Part shown: piece after piece, positions 1 to 6,561 of the stretch | Position numbering within the stretch: the stretch's first letter is position 1 | Layout of the letters: each line of letters starts with the position of its first letter | Assembly (NCBI GenBank): GCA_947462495.1 | Contig: CANHOY010000054.1 | Location: 1 to 9,179, forward strand | Reading direction: 5' to 3' | Length of the DNA: 9,179 nt | Origin: Bacteroidota bacterium | GTDB lineage: Bacteria; Bacteroidota; Bacteroidia; Chitinophagales; Chitinophagaceae | Translations under genes and position numbers: made by a program | Notes under the pieces: generated by a model | Databases searched by the model: none | Seen by the model: only the letters and a program-made list of their open reading frames with translations | What the model was told of the DNA's origin: nothing

Positions 1-8
1 CTGTACAT
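1..8 (-). CDS. Possible start of the next cbb3 oxidase gene (ccoQ or ccoP), cut by the window edge
   Basis: On the minus strand an ATG at 8-6 begins 18 nt after the ccoNO stop codon, and only Met-Tyr plus two bases of a third codon are visible. In cbb3 operons the gene after ccoNO is normally the small ccoQ or the di-haem cytochrome gene ccoP, so the position is right for one of these. The product cannot be identified from two codons. The assignment is an inference from gene order and spacing. Confidence 0.35.
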
Positions 9-26
9 AGATTTAAATTTTTGTAG

Positions 27-2144
27 TTATTTTTTAGTAATGTCCGTCCCTAGTCTTTGTAAATAAGCTATCAATGCTATGATTTCTTTAGTAGGCGCTA
101 CCTTAATACCGTCTTTTTGCAAATCATCTGCTATCCCTTTTGCCTGTATCATTAAATCCTGATTGGCCTTGTTTGCATAATCCGCTGCATAGGGCACTCC
201 CAAAGTGCGCATTGCATTAATTTTTAATGGAGTGGTAGCGGTATCCAAATTATCATCAATTAAAAATGAATAGGAAGGCATCACAGAACCTGTCGAAATT
301 GCATTAGGCTCTTCAAAGTGATTGTAATGCCAGGTATTTGATTTTTTTAAATTACCCGCTCCTTCTCTAGCTAAATCTGGCCCTGTACGTTTACTTCCCC
401 ATTGGAATGGATGATCATAAATAAACTCTCCGGCCTTACTATATTCTCCATAACGTTCTGTCTCACTTCTAAAAGGACGTATCATTTGAGAGTGACAAGT
501 ATAACAACCTTCTCTTGTATAAATGTCTCTTCCTTGCAACTCTAATGGTGTATAAGGTTGTACACTTGAAATAGTAGGAATATTAGATTTCACTAAGAAG
601 GTAGGTACCAATTCAACTAAGCCTCCAATTAATATTACCACTAACGATAATAATAAAAATGGTGTTGGCTTTCGCTCAATCCAACGATGCCAATGTTCGC
701 CTGTATGTTTTACATAGACCTTTTCCAAAGCAGGCGCTTGCGCATCTTCGTTCGCTTGCAAAGTGCCTTGTCCCATTGTTTTGAAGAAATTGACCATTCC
801 AATAATGGCACCTGTTAAATACAAAATACCTCCAATGGCCCTCATCGCATAAAAGGGAGCCATATAAGTAACCGTTTCTAAAAATTGATACTTCAATTGA
901 CCACTAGGCGTAAATTGTTTCCACATAGCAACCTGTTGCCATCCTGCCCAATACATAGGTATTGCATAAAATAGAATTCCTAAAGTGGCTAACCAAAAAT
1001 GCAGGTTAGCTAGTTTTTTAGAATACAATTCAGTTTTGTAAATTCTTGGTAACAACCAATAAATAATTCCAAAAGTTAACATACCATTCCAACCCAAACC
1101 TCCAATATGTACATGTGCAATAATCCAATCTGAAAAATGCGCTACTGCATTAATACTCTTTAAGGATAACATAGGTCCCTCAAATGTGGACATTCCATAA
1201 GCGGTAACTGCCACCACCATAAACTTTAATATTACATCTTCTCTCACTTTATCCCATGCACCACGTAAGGTTAATAGCCCATTGATCATACCACCCCAGC
1301 TTGGGAATATCAACATGAAACTAAAAACAATACCTAAGCTTTGTGCCCAGTTAGGAAGTGCTGTATATAATAGATGGTGTGGGCCCGCCCAGATATATAA
1401 AAAGATCAAGGCCCAAAAATGTATAATAGATAATTTATAAGAGAATACAGGTCTGTTCGCTGCTTTTGGCAAGAAGTAATACATTAAACCTAAAAACGGA
1501 GTAGTTAAGAAAAAAGCTACTGCATTATGTCCATACCACCATTGTACTAAGGCATCTTGAACACCTGCATACCAACTATAACTTTTAAATAAAGTCACAG
1601 GTAATTCAAAAGAGTTTACCAAGTGCAAAACAGCAACAGTAACAAAAGTGGCTATATAAAACCAAACTGCTACATATAAATGTCGCTCTCTCCTTTTTAT
1701 AATGGTAGCGAACATGTTAAAACCAAAGACCACCCATATTAATGTTATAGCAATATCTATGGGCCATTCTAATTCTGCATATTCTTTAGCGGTAGAAATT
1801 CCTAAAGGCAAAGTAATCGCTGCAGCTACAATGATCAATTGCCAGCCCCAGAAATGTATTTTACTTAAAACATCACTAAACATTCTAGCTTTTAACAAAC
1901 GTTGTAATGAATAATACACCCCCATAAACATGGCATTGCCTACAAATGCAAAAATGACTGCATTAGTATGCAATGGTCTAATACGACCAAAATTAAAATA
2001 AGGCTGTAAGTTTAATACAGTGGGAAAAACCAACTGTAAGGCAACCCATAATCCTACCGTCATTCCAACAACCCCCCAAATGATAGTGGCAATGGCAAAA
2101 TTCCTTACCGTTTTATTGTCATACTGAAAACTTTCTACTTGCAT
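27..2144 (-). CDS. ccoNO: Fused cbb3-type cytochrome c oxidase subunits I and II (CcoN-CcoO)
   Basis: This 705-residue membrane protein is the catalytic core of the high-affinity cbb3 oxidase, which reduces O2 to water with electrons from cytochrome c. Residues 1 to about 455 are CcoN, a multi-helix haem-copper oxidase domain. Visible ligands are H59 (RPLHTN, low-spin haem b), H206 (WWYGHN, CuB), H256 and H257 (AGPHHL, CuB), and H344 and H346 (AHVHIGG, haem b3 and haem b). Y250, 44 residues after H206, fits the cross-linked active-site tyrosine of cbb3 enzymes. TFEGP at 320-324 is also typical. After a histidine-containing linker (about 457-490) and one membrane helix (about 494-513) comes CcoO. 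It has one c-type haem site, CYTCH (547-551), and a likely axial Met in VMPSYSF (M622). CcoN and CcoO are separate proteins in proteobacteria; the fusion is known in Bacteroidota. All key residues are present and the gene looks intact. It follows ccoS by 28 bp. Confidence 0.97.
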   Translation of the reverse strand: MQVESFQYDNKTVRNFAIATIIWGVVGMTVGLWVALQLVFPTVLNLQPYFNFGRIRPLHTNAVIFAFVGNAMFMGVYYSLQRLLKARMFSDVLSKIHFWGWQLIIVAAAITLPLGISTAKEYAELEWPIDIAITLIWVVFGFNMFATIIKRRERHLYVAVWFYIATFVTVAVLHLVNSFELPVTLFKSYSWYAGVQDALVQWWYGHNAVAFFLTTPFLGLMYYFLPKAANRPVFSYKLSIIHFWALIFLYIWAGPHHLLYTALPNWAQSLGIVFSFMLIFPSWGGMINGLLTLRGAWDKVREDVILKFMVVAVTAYGMSTFEGPMLSLKSINAVAHFSDWIIAHVHIGGLGWNGMLTFGIIYWLLPRIYKTELYSKKLANLHFWLATLGILFYAIPMYWAGWQQVAMWKQFTPSGQLKYQFLETVTYMAPFYAMRAIGGILYLTGAIIGMVNFFKTMGQGTLQANEDAQAPALEKVYVKHTGEHWHRWIERKPTPFLLLSLVVILIGGLVELVPTFLVKSNIPTISSVQPYTPLELQGRDIYTREGCYTCHSQMIRPFRSETERYGEYSKAGEFIYDHPFQWGSKRTGPDLAREGAGNLKKSNTWHYNHFEEPNAISTGSVMPSYSFLIDDNLDTATTPLKINAMRTLGVPYAADYANKANQDLMIQAKGIADDLQKDGIKVAPTKEIIALIAYLQRLGTDITKK

Positions 2145-2146
2145 AA

Positions 2147-2167
2147 GGTTAATTTAAATGGTTAATT
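2147..2167. repeat. Short direct repeat in the ccoS-ccoNO gap
   Basis: The 8-base word GGTTAATT (plus strand) occurs at 2147-2154 and again at 2160-2167, a 13-bp period. It fills most of the 28-bp gap, and the copy nearer ccoNO ends two bases before its ATG. On the coding strand each copy reads AATTAACC. It could be an AT-rich translation-initiation context or chance in an AT-rich gap. Confidence 0.3.
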
Positions 2168-2172
2168 ATTTT

Positions 2173-2367
2173 TTATACTACTTTATTGGAAACTTTTATT
2201 TTCTGCTCACCGCTTTTTTCATTCTCAAAATTTTCATCAAATAAAATTCTTACAGAAGGCGTGTAATCGTCATCCATTTGACCCGTTTTGACCGACCATA
2301 AAAAGGCCATTAAAAATCCTCCCGCCACTAATACGCTTACAATGATTAATATGACAATTACTCCCAT
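2173..2367 (-). CDS. ccoS: CcoS, cbb3-type cytochrome oxidase assembly protein
   Basis: This 64-residue protein has one N-terminal membrane helix (about residues 3-25). It is followed by the family hallmark, here WSVKTGQMDDDYTPSVRILFD (about 24-44), an aromatic residue and GQ followed by an Asp run and a P-x-x-R-I-L segment. CcoS is needed for maturation of cbb3 oxidase, with a proposed role in getting haem or copper into CcoN; the mechanism is not settled. The charged C-terminal tail (about 45-64) looks variable. The gene lies between ccoI and ccoNO, a classical place for ccoS, and 28 bp separate it from ccoNO, so the two are probably co-transcribed. A 77-bp gap before it holds a candidate promoter and regulator site, so ccoS may be the first gene of its own transcript. 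Confidence 0.93.
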   Translation of the reverse strand: MGVIVILIIVSVLVAGGFLMAFLWSVKTGQMDDDYTPSVRILFDENFENEKSGEQKIKVSNKVV

Positions 2368-2382
2368 TTAAAAAATTTAAAA

Positions 2383-2410
2383 CAAATCTATAAGGAATGT
2401 CTAATCCAAA
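2383..2410 (-). promoter_or_regulatory. Candidate Bacteroidota-type promoter for ccoS-ccoNO
   Basis: Read on the minus strand, TAGATTTG (2390-2383) matches the phylum -7 consensus TAnnTTTG exactly. A TTTG (2410-2407) lies 16 nt upstream of it, close to the 17-23 nt reported for the -33 TTG element. Transcription would start near 2378, giving a leader of only about 10 nt before the ccoS ATG at 2367. This is a sequence match only and the start site is inferred. Confidence 0.5.
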
Positions 2411-2412
2411 TA

Positions 2413-2426
2413 ATGACATAGGTCAA
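2413..2426. promoter_or_regulatory. Candidate Crp/Fnr-family operator upstream of ccoS
   Basis: The plus strand reads ATGAC-ATAG-GTCAA, a TGAC-N4-GTCA palindrome. On the coding strand this is TTGAC-CTAT-GTCAT. The geometry (TGA-N6-TCA) is that of Crp/Fnr-family sites, for example FNR TTGAT-N4-ATCAA. Its centre (2419.5) is 36.5 bp upstream of the last base of the -7 element, which would place it near -41.5, the class II activator position. Regulation of cbb3 genes by Fnr/FixK-type proteins is established in other bacteria. No regulator gene is visible here. Confidence 0.45.
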
Positions 2427-2444
2427 AGCAAAAGATGATATATA

Positions 2445-4847
2445 TCAGTTTTTGGATCTGATTGTAGACGAAAACAGAAAAGAAAGCAAAGCGGAAAGAG
2501 CAACTATACTAATAGAGCTGATAGGCATCAAGATAGCAGCCACCATTGGAGACAACCTCGCACTAGTAGCAAAATACATCCCTATAACATTATAAATAAT
2601 TGATAAACTAAAAATTAATACAATTATTAGTTTAGCCTTTTTCGCATAATCAATTAAATCACTCAATACATTTATTTGATTTCCTTCTAAAATGGCATCA
2701 CTGGCTGGTGTAAATAAATGTGTTTGATCGGTTACAGCAATTCCCACATTACTTTTTTTCAAAGCTCCCGCATCATTTAAACCATCCCCTACCATCATCA
2801 CCCGATGCCCCTCCCTTTGCAATCTTTCTATATACTGTAATTTATCTGCAGGGCTTTGCTCAAATAACATGGGAATATCTTGACCCAATATTTTAAATAA
2901 ATTGGTTCGCTCTGTTGGATGATCTCCACTTAATAGATGCAATTGATACCCCTGTTTTTTTAATCGCGCTATCATCAAATCTATATCCTTTCGATAGGTG
3001 TGATTTATTTTGAATACGCCTTTGAATACCCCATTAATGGCCAAGCAAACCACTGACCCATCATACTCTTCCTTGTGACTAATGCCATTTGCTTTTAAAA
3101 AAGCAAGGGACCCAATGATAATTTCAAAATTACCACTCGTTGCTTTGGTGCCTTTGCCAATAAAATTTTCTATTTTTTGGAAACTAGTACTATCAGATAC
3201 TTGTAACATTAAGAATTGTGTCACCATTTGACTCAATGGATGTAAAGACTCTCTAGTTATTGATTTTACCGCAATCATTTCTGAATTACTTAGCGGTAAC
3301 CCTATATATTCTAATTGTGTATCCTCATGATTGGTTAATGTTCCAGTTTTATCAAAAACAATCGTGTCAATTTTATGAATGGCTTCAATAACAGATGCAT
3401 TTTTGCAATATAGTTTTCGTTTACCTAGCCATCTTAATACATTTCCATAAGTAAAAGTAACTGTAAGTAATAAAGAACATGGGCAAGCCACGATTAATAC
3501 TGCTGTTACTGCGGGTAATATTTTGTGTGTATCATAAACACTCCAATAAATACCAGTAACCGCAGCAATCATCAATAACACGATAGTAAAATATTGGCTC
3601 CATGGATGTACAAATGACTTTTCTACATTTTTTTCTGTTTTTAACAAGGGGCTATTCCATAACTCCGTTATATAACTTTGCCCAACAGGCTTCACTACCT
3701 CTAATTGAATAGACCTTCCTTTTTGAATACCTCCTGCATACACCAATTGCCCTTGCATCAATGCAGTGGGTGCATTTTCGCCCGTAACAAAACTATAATC
3801 AATAAAGGCCCCCTCCGTTAACAATAAAGCATCAGCAGGAATCATTTCATCAGACTTGATTAAAACAATTTCCGATTTTACCAAAGCAGATAAAGGCTTA
3901 TTCACTTCCTTGCCTTGTTCTAATACTGTCACCCCCAAAGGAAAAAATGAATTGTAATCCCTATCAAAAGCAAAAGAATCATAGGACTTATCTTGAAACC
4001 ATCTTCCCACCAACATAAAAAATACAATACCACTCATACTATCTAGATACCCCACCCCTGTTTGGGTTAGAATTTCATAAGCACTTCTGCTAAAAGTAAC
4101 TGCTATGGCTAGCGCAATAGGCGCATCAATATTTAACCAGTTTTGTCTAAGTCCAGTATAGGCCGAAATAAAAAAACCGCTCGCACTATACAATAAAACC
4201 GGCAAGGATAATAGTAAATTAACGTAAATAAAAAAATGCCTTAACGAACCCAGTTCTAGTGCATCATTGGACAAATACTCCGGAAAACTCAACATCATAA
4301 TATTGCTAAAACAAAATCCTGCGATACCAATTTTATATAATTGCTTTTTATTTACTTTCTTTTTCTTTAACCAATCATTGCCTCCTAAATGAATGACTGG
4401 CTCATACCCCACAAAAGCCAACAATTGCACCAATTCCTTTAATGAAATAAGCGAAGGATTGAATATTATTTTTATTTCCTTTTTTTCAAAATGAGTTTGA
4501 GAATGAATAATTCCAGGATTAATCTTACTCAAATGTTCTAATAGCCAAACACAGCTTACACAATGTATTTGAGGTAAATAAAATACAACATGTGCTTGAT
4601 CCCCTAATTTAAATTGAATGAGCTGCTCTTGTATGGCTAAATTATCTAAGTAATTGAATTTATCAGAAACAAAATGTCCTTTCACCTTTAAACCAGGCAT
4701 GGCTGACAAGTCATAATATTGACATAACCCATTTTCATCCAAAAGCGAATACACCATTTTACAGCCATCACAACAAAAGTATTTTTCTTTAATTTGTATA
4801 GCTGTATCACATTTTAGCCCACAGTGATAGCAAGTTTCTTGTAACAT
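2445..4847 (-). CDS. ccoI: CcoI/FixI-type copper-exporting P1B ATPase for cbb3 oxidase assembly
   Basis: This 800-residue protein is a heavy-metal P-type ATPase that moves Cu(I) out of the cytoplasm to supply the CuB site of cbb3 oxidase. Its N-terminus has a cysteine-rich metal-binding module (C6, C9, C13, C25, C26, C29), typical of the CcoI/FixI subgroup. An HMA-like domain follows with CVSC (96-99). Membrane helices begin near 172. The actuator domain carries TGEN (355-358), where TGES is usual. The transport helix has CPCS (455-458). The phosphorylated Asp is D499 in DKTGTLT, the nucleotide domain has HPLS (536-539), and the hinge has GDGLNDAGAL (687-696). Two C-terminal helices end near 793. 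It lies directly upstream of ccoS and ccoNO on the same strand. Context plus the N-terminal module favour CcoI over a general CopA detoxification pump. The ATG at 4847 has no Shine-Dalgarno sequence. Confidence 0.95.
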   Translation of the reverse strand: MLQETCYHCGLKCDTAIQIKEKYFCCDGCKMVYSLLDENGLCQYYDLSAMPGLKVKGHFVSDKFNYLDNLAIQEQLIQFKLGDQAHVVFYLPQIHCVSCVWLLEHLSKINPGIIHSQTHFEKKEIKIIFNPSLISLKELVQLLAFVGYEPVIHLGGNDWLKKKKVNKKQLYKIGIAGFCFSNIMMLSFPEYLSNDALELGSLRHFFIYVNLLLSLPVLLYSASGFFISAYTGLRQNWLNIDAPIALAIAVTFSRSAYEILTQTGVGYLDSMSGIVFFMLVGRWFQDKSYDSFAFDRDYNSFFPLGVTVLEQGKEVNKPLSALVKSEIVLIKSDEMIPADALLLTEGAFIDYSFVTGENAPTALMQGQLVYAGGIQKGRSIQLEVVKPVGQSYITELWNSPLLKTEKNVEKSFVHPWSQYFTIVLLMIAAVTGIYWSVYDTHKILPAVTAVLIVACPCSLLLTVTFTYGNVLRWLGKRKLYCKNASVIEAIHKIDTIVFDKTGTLTNHEDTQLEYIGLPLSNSEMIAVKSITRESLHPLSQMVTQFLMLQVSDSTSFQKIENFIGKGTKATSGNFEIIIGSLAFLKANGISHKEEYDGSVVCLAINGVFKGVFKINHTYRKDIDLMIARLKKQGYQLHLLSGDHPTERTNLFKILGQDIPMLFEQSPADKLQYIERLQREGHRVMMVGDGLNDAGALKKSNVGIAVTDQTHLFTPASDAILEGNQINVLSDLIDYAKKAKLIIVLIFSLSIIYNVIGMYFATSARLSPMVAAILMPISSISIVALSALLSFLFSSTIRSKN

Positions 4848-4855
4848 GGTAACAA

Positions 4856-4883
4856 CAAAAGTGGACCAATTAAATTAGCTCAA
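4856..4883 (-). promoter_or_regulatory. Candidate promoter for ccoI
   Basis: On the minus strand CACTTTTG (4863-4856) matches TAnnTTTG except at the first base. A TTG ending at 4881 lies 17 nt upstream, within the range reported for the -33 element. Transcription would begin near 4851, leaving only a few bases before the ATG at 4847, so the message would be almost leaderless. The mismatch and the very short leader make this less certain than the ccoS promoter. Read-through from the protease gene upstream is an alternative. Confidence 0.35.
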
Positions 4884-4902
4884 AAATGAGTCGGGTCATT
4901 TT
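4883..4902. promoter_or_regulatory. Inverted repeat and candidate Crp/Fnr-family operator upstream of ccoI (proximal site)
   Basis: The plus strand reads AAAATGA-GTCGGG-TCATTTT, a perfect 7-bp inverted repeat with a 6-bp spacer. Its core is TGA-N6-TCA (4887-4898). On the coding strand it reads TGACC-CGAC-TCATT, matching the ccoS site (TGACC-TATG-TCATT) at all ten arm positions. Its centre (4892.5) is 36.5 bp from the last base of the ccoI -7 element, the same distance as at ccoS. It could also fold as a weak AT-rich hairpin after the protease gene, but there is no separate T-run as in a strong intrinsic terminator. Confidence 0.42.
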
Positions 4903-4907
4903 AAAAA

Positions 4908-4921
4908 CTGATAAATATCAT
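4908..4921. promoter_or_regulatory. Candidate Fnr-like operator upstream of ccoI (distal site)
   Basis: The plus strand reads CTGAT-AAAT-ATCAT. The inner TGAT-N4-ATCA is a perfect match to the core of the FNR consensus TTGAT-N4-ATCAA; only the outermost bases differ. Its centre (4914.5) lies 22 bp, about two helical turns, upstream of the proximal palindrome, so two dimers could bind the same face of the DNA. It starts 4 nt past the protease stop codon. Function is inferred from sequence and placement. Confidence 0.42.
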
Positions 4922-4924
4922 GTT

Positions 4925-6496
4925 TTAGGGCAGCATTTGCTTGAAGGTAGGATCCAATGCATTTTGCACTTCAATTAAGCCTTGTTTGTACCATTTCGTT
5001 CTTGCGATTAAGGCGCGGATTTGATTTTGGACAAATAACTTGTTTTTCTCTAGTGTTTTCAATTTATTTTTTTGTGCCGAATTAGCATAATTGTATAAAG
5101 CACCCCAATAATTGTATTGTTCTGTCTGTTTTAAAAAAGCAATTGGATTTTGTTGAGCCTCCATCATTTTTTTGTTTTGCATATACCAGTGTAAAACAAA
5201 ATCATTGATCAACCCATCTTCCCACAACACCATAAAACTGGTATCCATTAAAAGCGAACTTCCATTCACCCATTTGTCTGGATAAATCCCTCCTCCTCCA
5301 TACACCAAATGCCCTTTAGGCGTTTTAAAGGAATCTCCCTTAAAACTGGAATCCTGTTTACCCAATGCATCCTCATGCAATCTGGTTATAAAATCATTTT
5401 CGTACTCCTCTTTGCCTTTTGTATAAGGCCTTTGGATATTTCTACCTAATGGCGTAAAATATTTTGCAGTAGTTAATCGCAATGCGCCTCCATTGGATAA
5501 TTTAAATTGTTGTTGTACCAATCCTTTTCCAAAAGAGCGTCTTCCAACAATACTAGCTCTATCCCAATCTTGCAAAGCGCCTGCCAATACTTCACTTGCT
5601 GACGCAGAAGTCTCATCCATCAATACGGTTAATCCTCCCTGTTCAAACAATCCTTCTCTTTTACTAAAATAATCTACTCGAGGCGAATGCACCCCTTGCG
5701 TATACACAATTAATTTATTCCCACTTAATAATTCATCTGCAATACCCACCGCTTCCGATAATAAACCTCCTCCATTACCTCTTAAATCTATCACTAAGGA
5801 CTTCATTCCTTTTTGTAACAAAGGTTCTAATGCTTGCATGAATGCCTCATAAGTTCTATCTGCAAATTTATTAATACGAATATATCCAATAACAGTATCT
5901 ATCATATAACTTGCGTCCACAGGAGATAAGGATACATTATCCCTAGAAACAATAAAAGATTTTTTCTCCCCAGCTCGATCTACCAATAATTTAATTTTAC
6001 TATCACTAGGTCCTTTTATTTTATTTCTAATATCTTCGGCATTCAATTTTTTGCCTGACAATTGAATACTATCATCGGCTTTTAAAAGAATATCCCCCAC
6101 TTTTAATCCAGCCTTATCAGCAGGGCCCTCTTTCATAACATACGCAACAAAAACACTGTCTCTGAATTGTTGAAATTCAATACCTATTCCTTTAAAATTG
6201 GGTTGCAATTGCTCATTCACTTCATTTAAGTCGGCTGGTGGAATATAAACAGAATGAGGGTCTAACTGTCCTAAATAAAAATTAGCAACCCTAATACCTG
6301 CACTATCATTTGAGACAGAATCTACATACTTGGATTGCACCAATTCAATCATTTCCTGAATGGGTTGTTGATTATTTCTAGTAAGCGATCCTAGATTAAA
6401 ATTTCCTTTAAAAAAAACGCCTATAAAAATACCCAGAATGACTAAAAAGCCATAGAAGAGTGGTTTACCCCAATTCAAATTATTATTTTCTTGCAT
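4925..6496 (-). CDS. Membrane-anchored S41 family C-terminal processing protease (CtpA/Prc-like) with PDZ domain
   Basis: Using the ATG at 6496, the protein has 523 residues. A membrane anchor (about 12-30) puts the rest in the periplasm. A PDZ domain (about 101-183) recognises C-terminal ends of substrates. The S41 core follows with LRGNGGG (238-244), the nucleophile Ser in SASASE (S299), and the general base Lys in SFGKGLVQ (K324, with Q328). The 25-residue Ser-Lys spacing equals that of E. coli Prc, so it should be active. A helical C-terminal segment (about 425-520) is less conserved. Such proteases trim or degrade envelope proteins; the substrate here is unknown. A longer reading from a GTG at 6547 would add 17 residues before the anchor and leave only 14 bp to the divergent kinase gene. 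I prefer the ATG because it sits just ahead of the anchor and leaves room for promoters. ccoI follows 77 bp downstream on the same strand. Confidence 0.93.
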   Translation of the reverse strand: MQENNNLNWGKPLFYGFLVILGIFIGVFFKGNFNLGSLTRNNQQPIQEMIELVQSKYVDSVSNDSAGIRVANFYLGQLDPHSVYIPPADLNEVNEQLQPNFKGIGIEFQQFRDSVFVAYVMKEGPADKAGLKVGDILLKADDSIQLSGKKLNAEDIRNKIKGPSDSKIKLLVDRAGEKKSFIVSRDNVSLSPVDASYMIDTVIGYIRINKFADRTYEAFMQALEPLLQKGMKSLVIDLRGNGGGLLSEAVGIADELLSGNKLIVYTQGVHSPRVDYFSKREGLFEQGGLTVLMDETSASASEVLAGALQDWDRASIVGRRSFGKGLVQQQFKLSNGGALRLTTAKYFTPLGRNIQRPYTKGKEEYENDFITRLHEDALGKQDSSFKGDSFKTPKGHLVYGGGGIYPDKWVNGSSLLMDTSFMVLWEDGLINDFVLHWYMQNKKMMEAQQNPIAFLKQTEQYNYWGALYNYANSAQKNKLKTLEKNKLFVQNQIRALIARTKWYKQGLIEVQNALDPTFKQMLP

Positions 6497-6561
6497 GCTA
6501 TTTTTTATTCGGGCTAAAATTACACTAAAATGGCTATTTTCACACACAAGAGTGACAAGCT
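6497..6561. promoter_or_regulatory. Divergent promoter region between the S41 protease and the kinase-like gene
   Basis: This 65-bp stretch must hold the start signals for both genes if the protease begins at 6496. On the minus strand TAATTTTA (6522-6515) matches TAnnTTTG at all but the last base. No clear -33 TTG accompanies it. On the plus strand only a poor match (TATTTTCA, 6535-6542) is seen. No operator-like palindrome is evident. Confidence 0.3.

Noticed and set aside
1702..1914. 70-codon open frame on the plus strand
   Set aside because: It lies entirely antisense within the strongly conserved CcoN domain, shows no family resemblance and has no promoter; it is a shadow frame.
4883..4902. 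Intrinsic terminator for the S41 protease
   Set aside because: The 7-bp stem is almost all A/T, and its T-run is part of the stem rather than following it; the match to the ccoS site favours an operator, though a weak terminator role is not excluded.
6497..6547. 17-residue N-terminal extension of the S41 protease from a GTG
   Set aside because: It would nearly abolish the divergent promoter region and adds polar residues before the anchor without family support; the ATG at 6496 is preferred.
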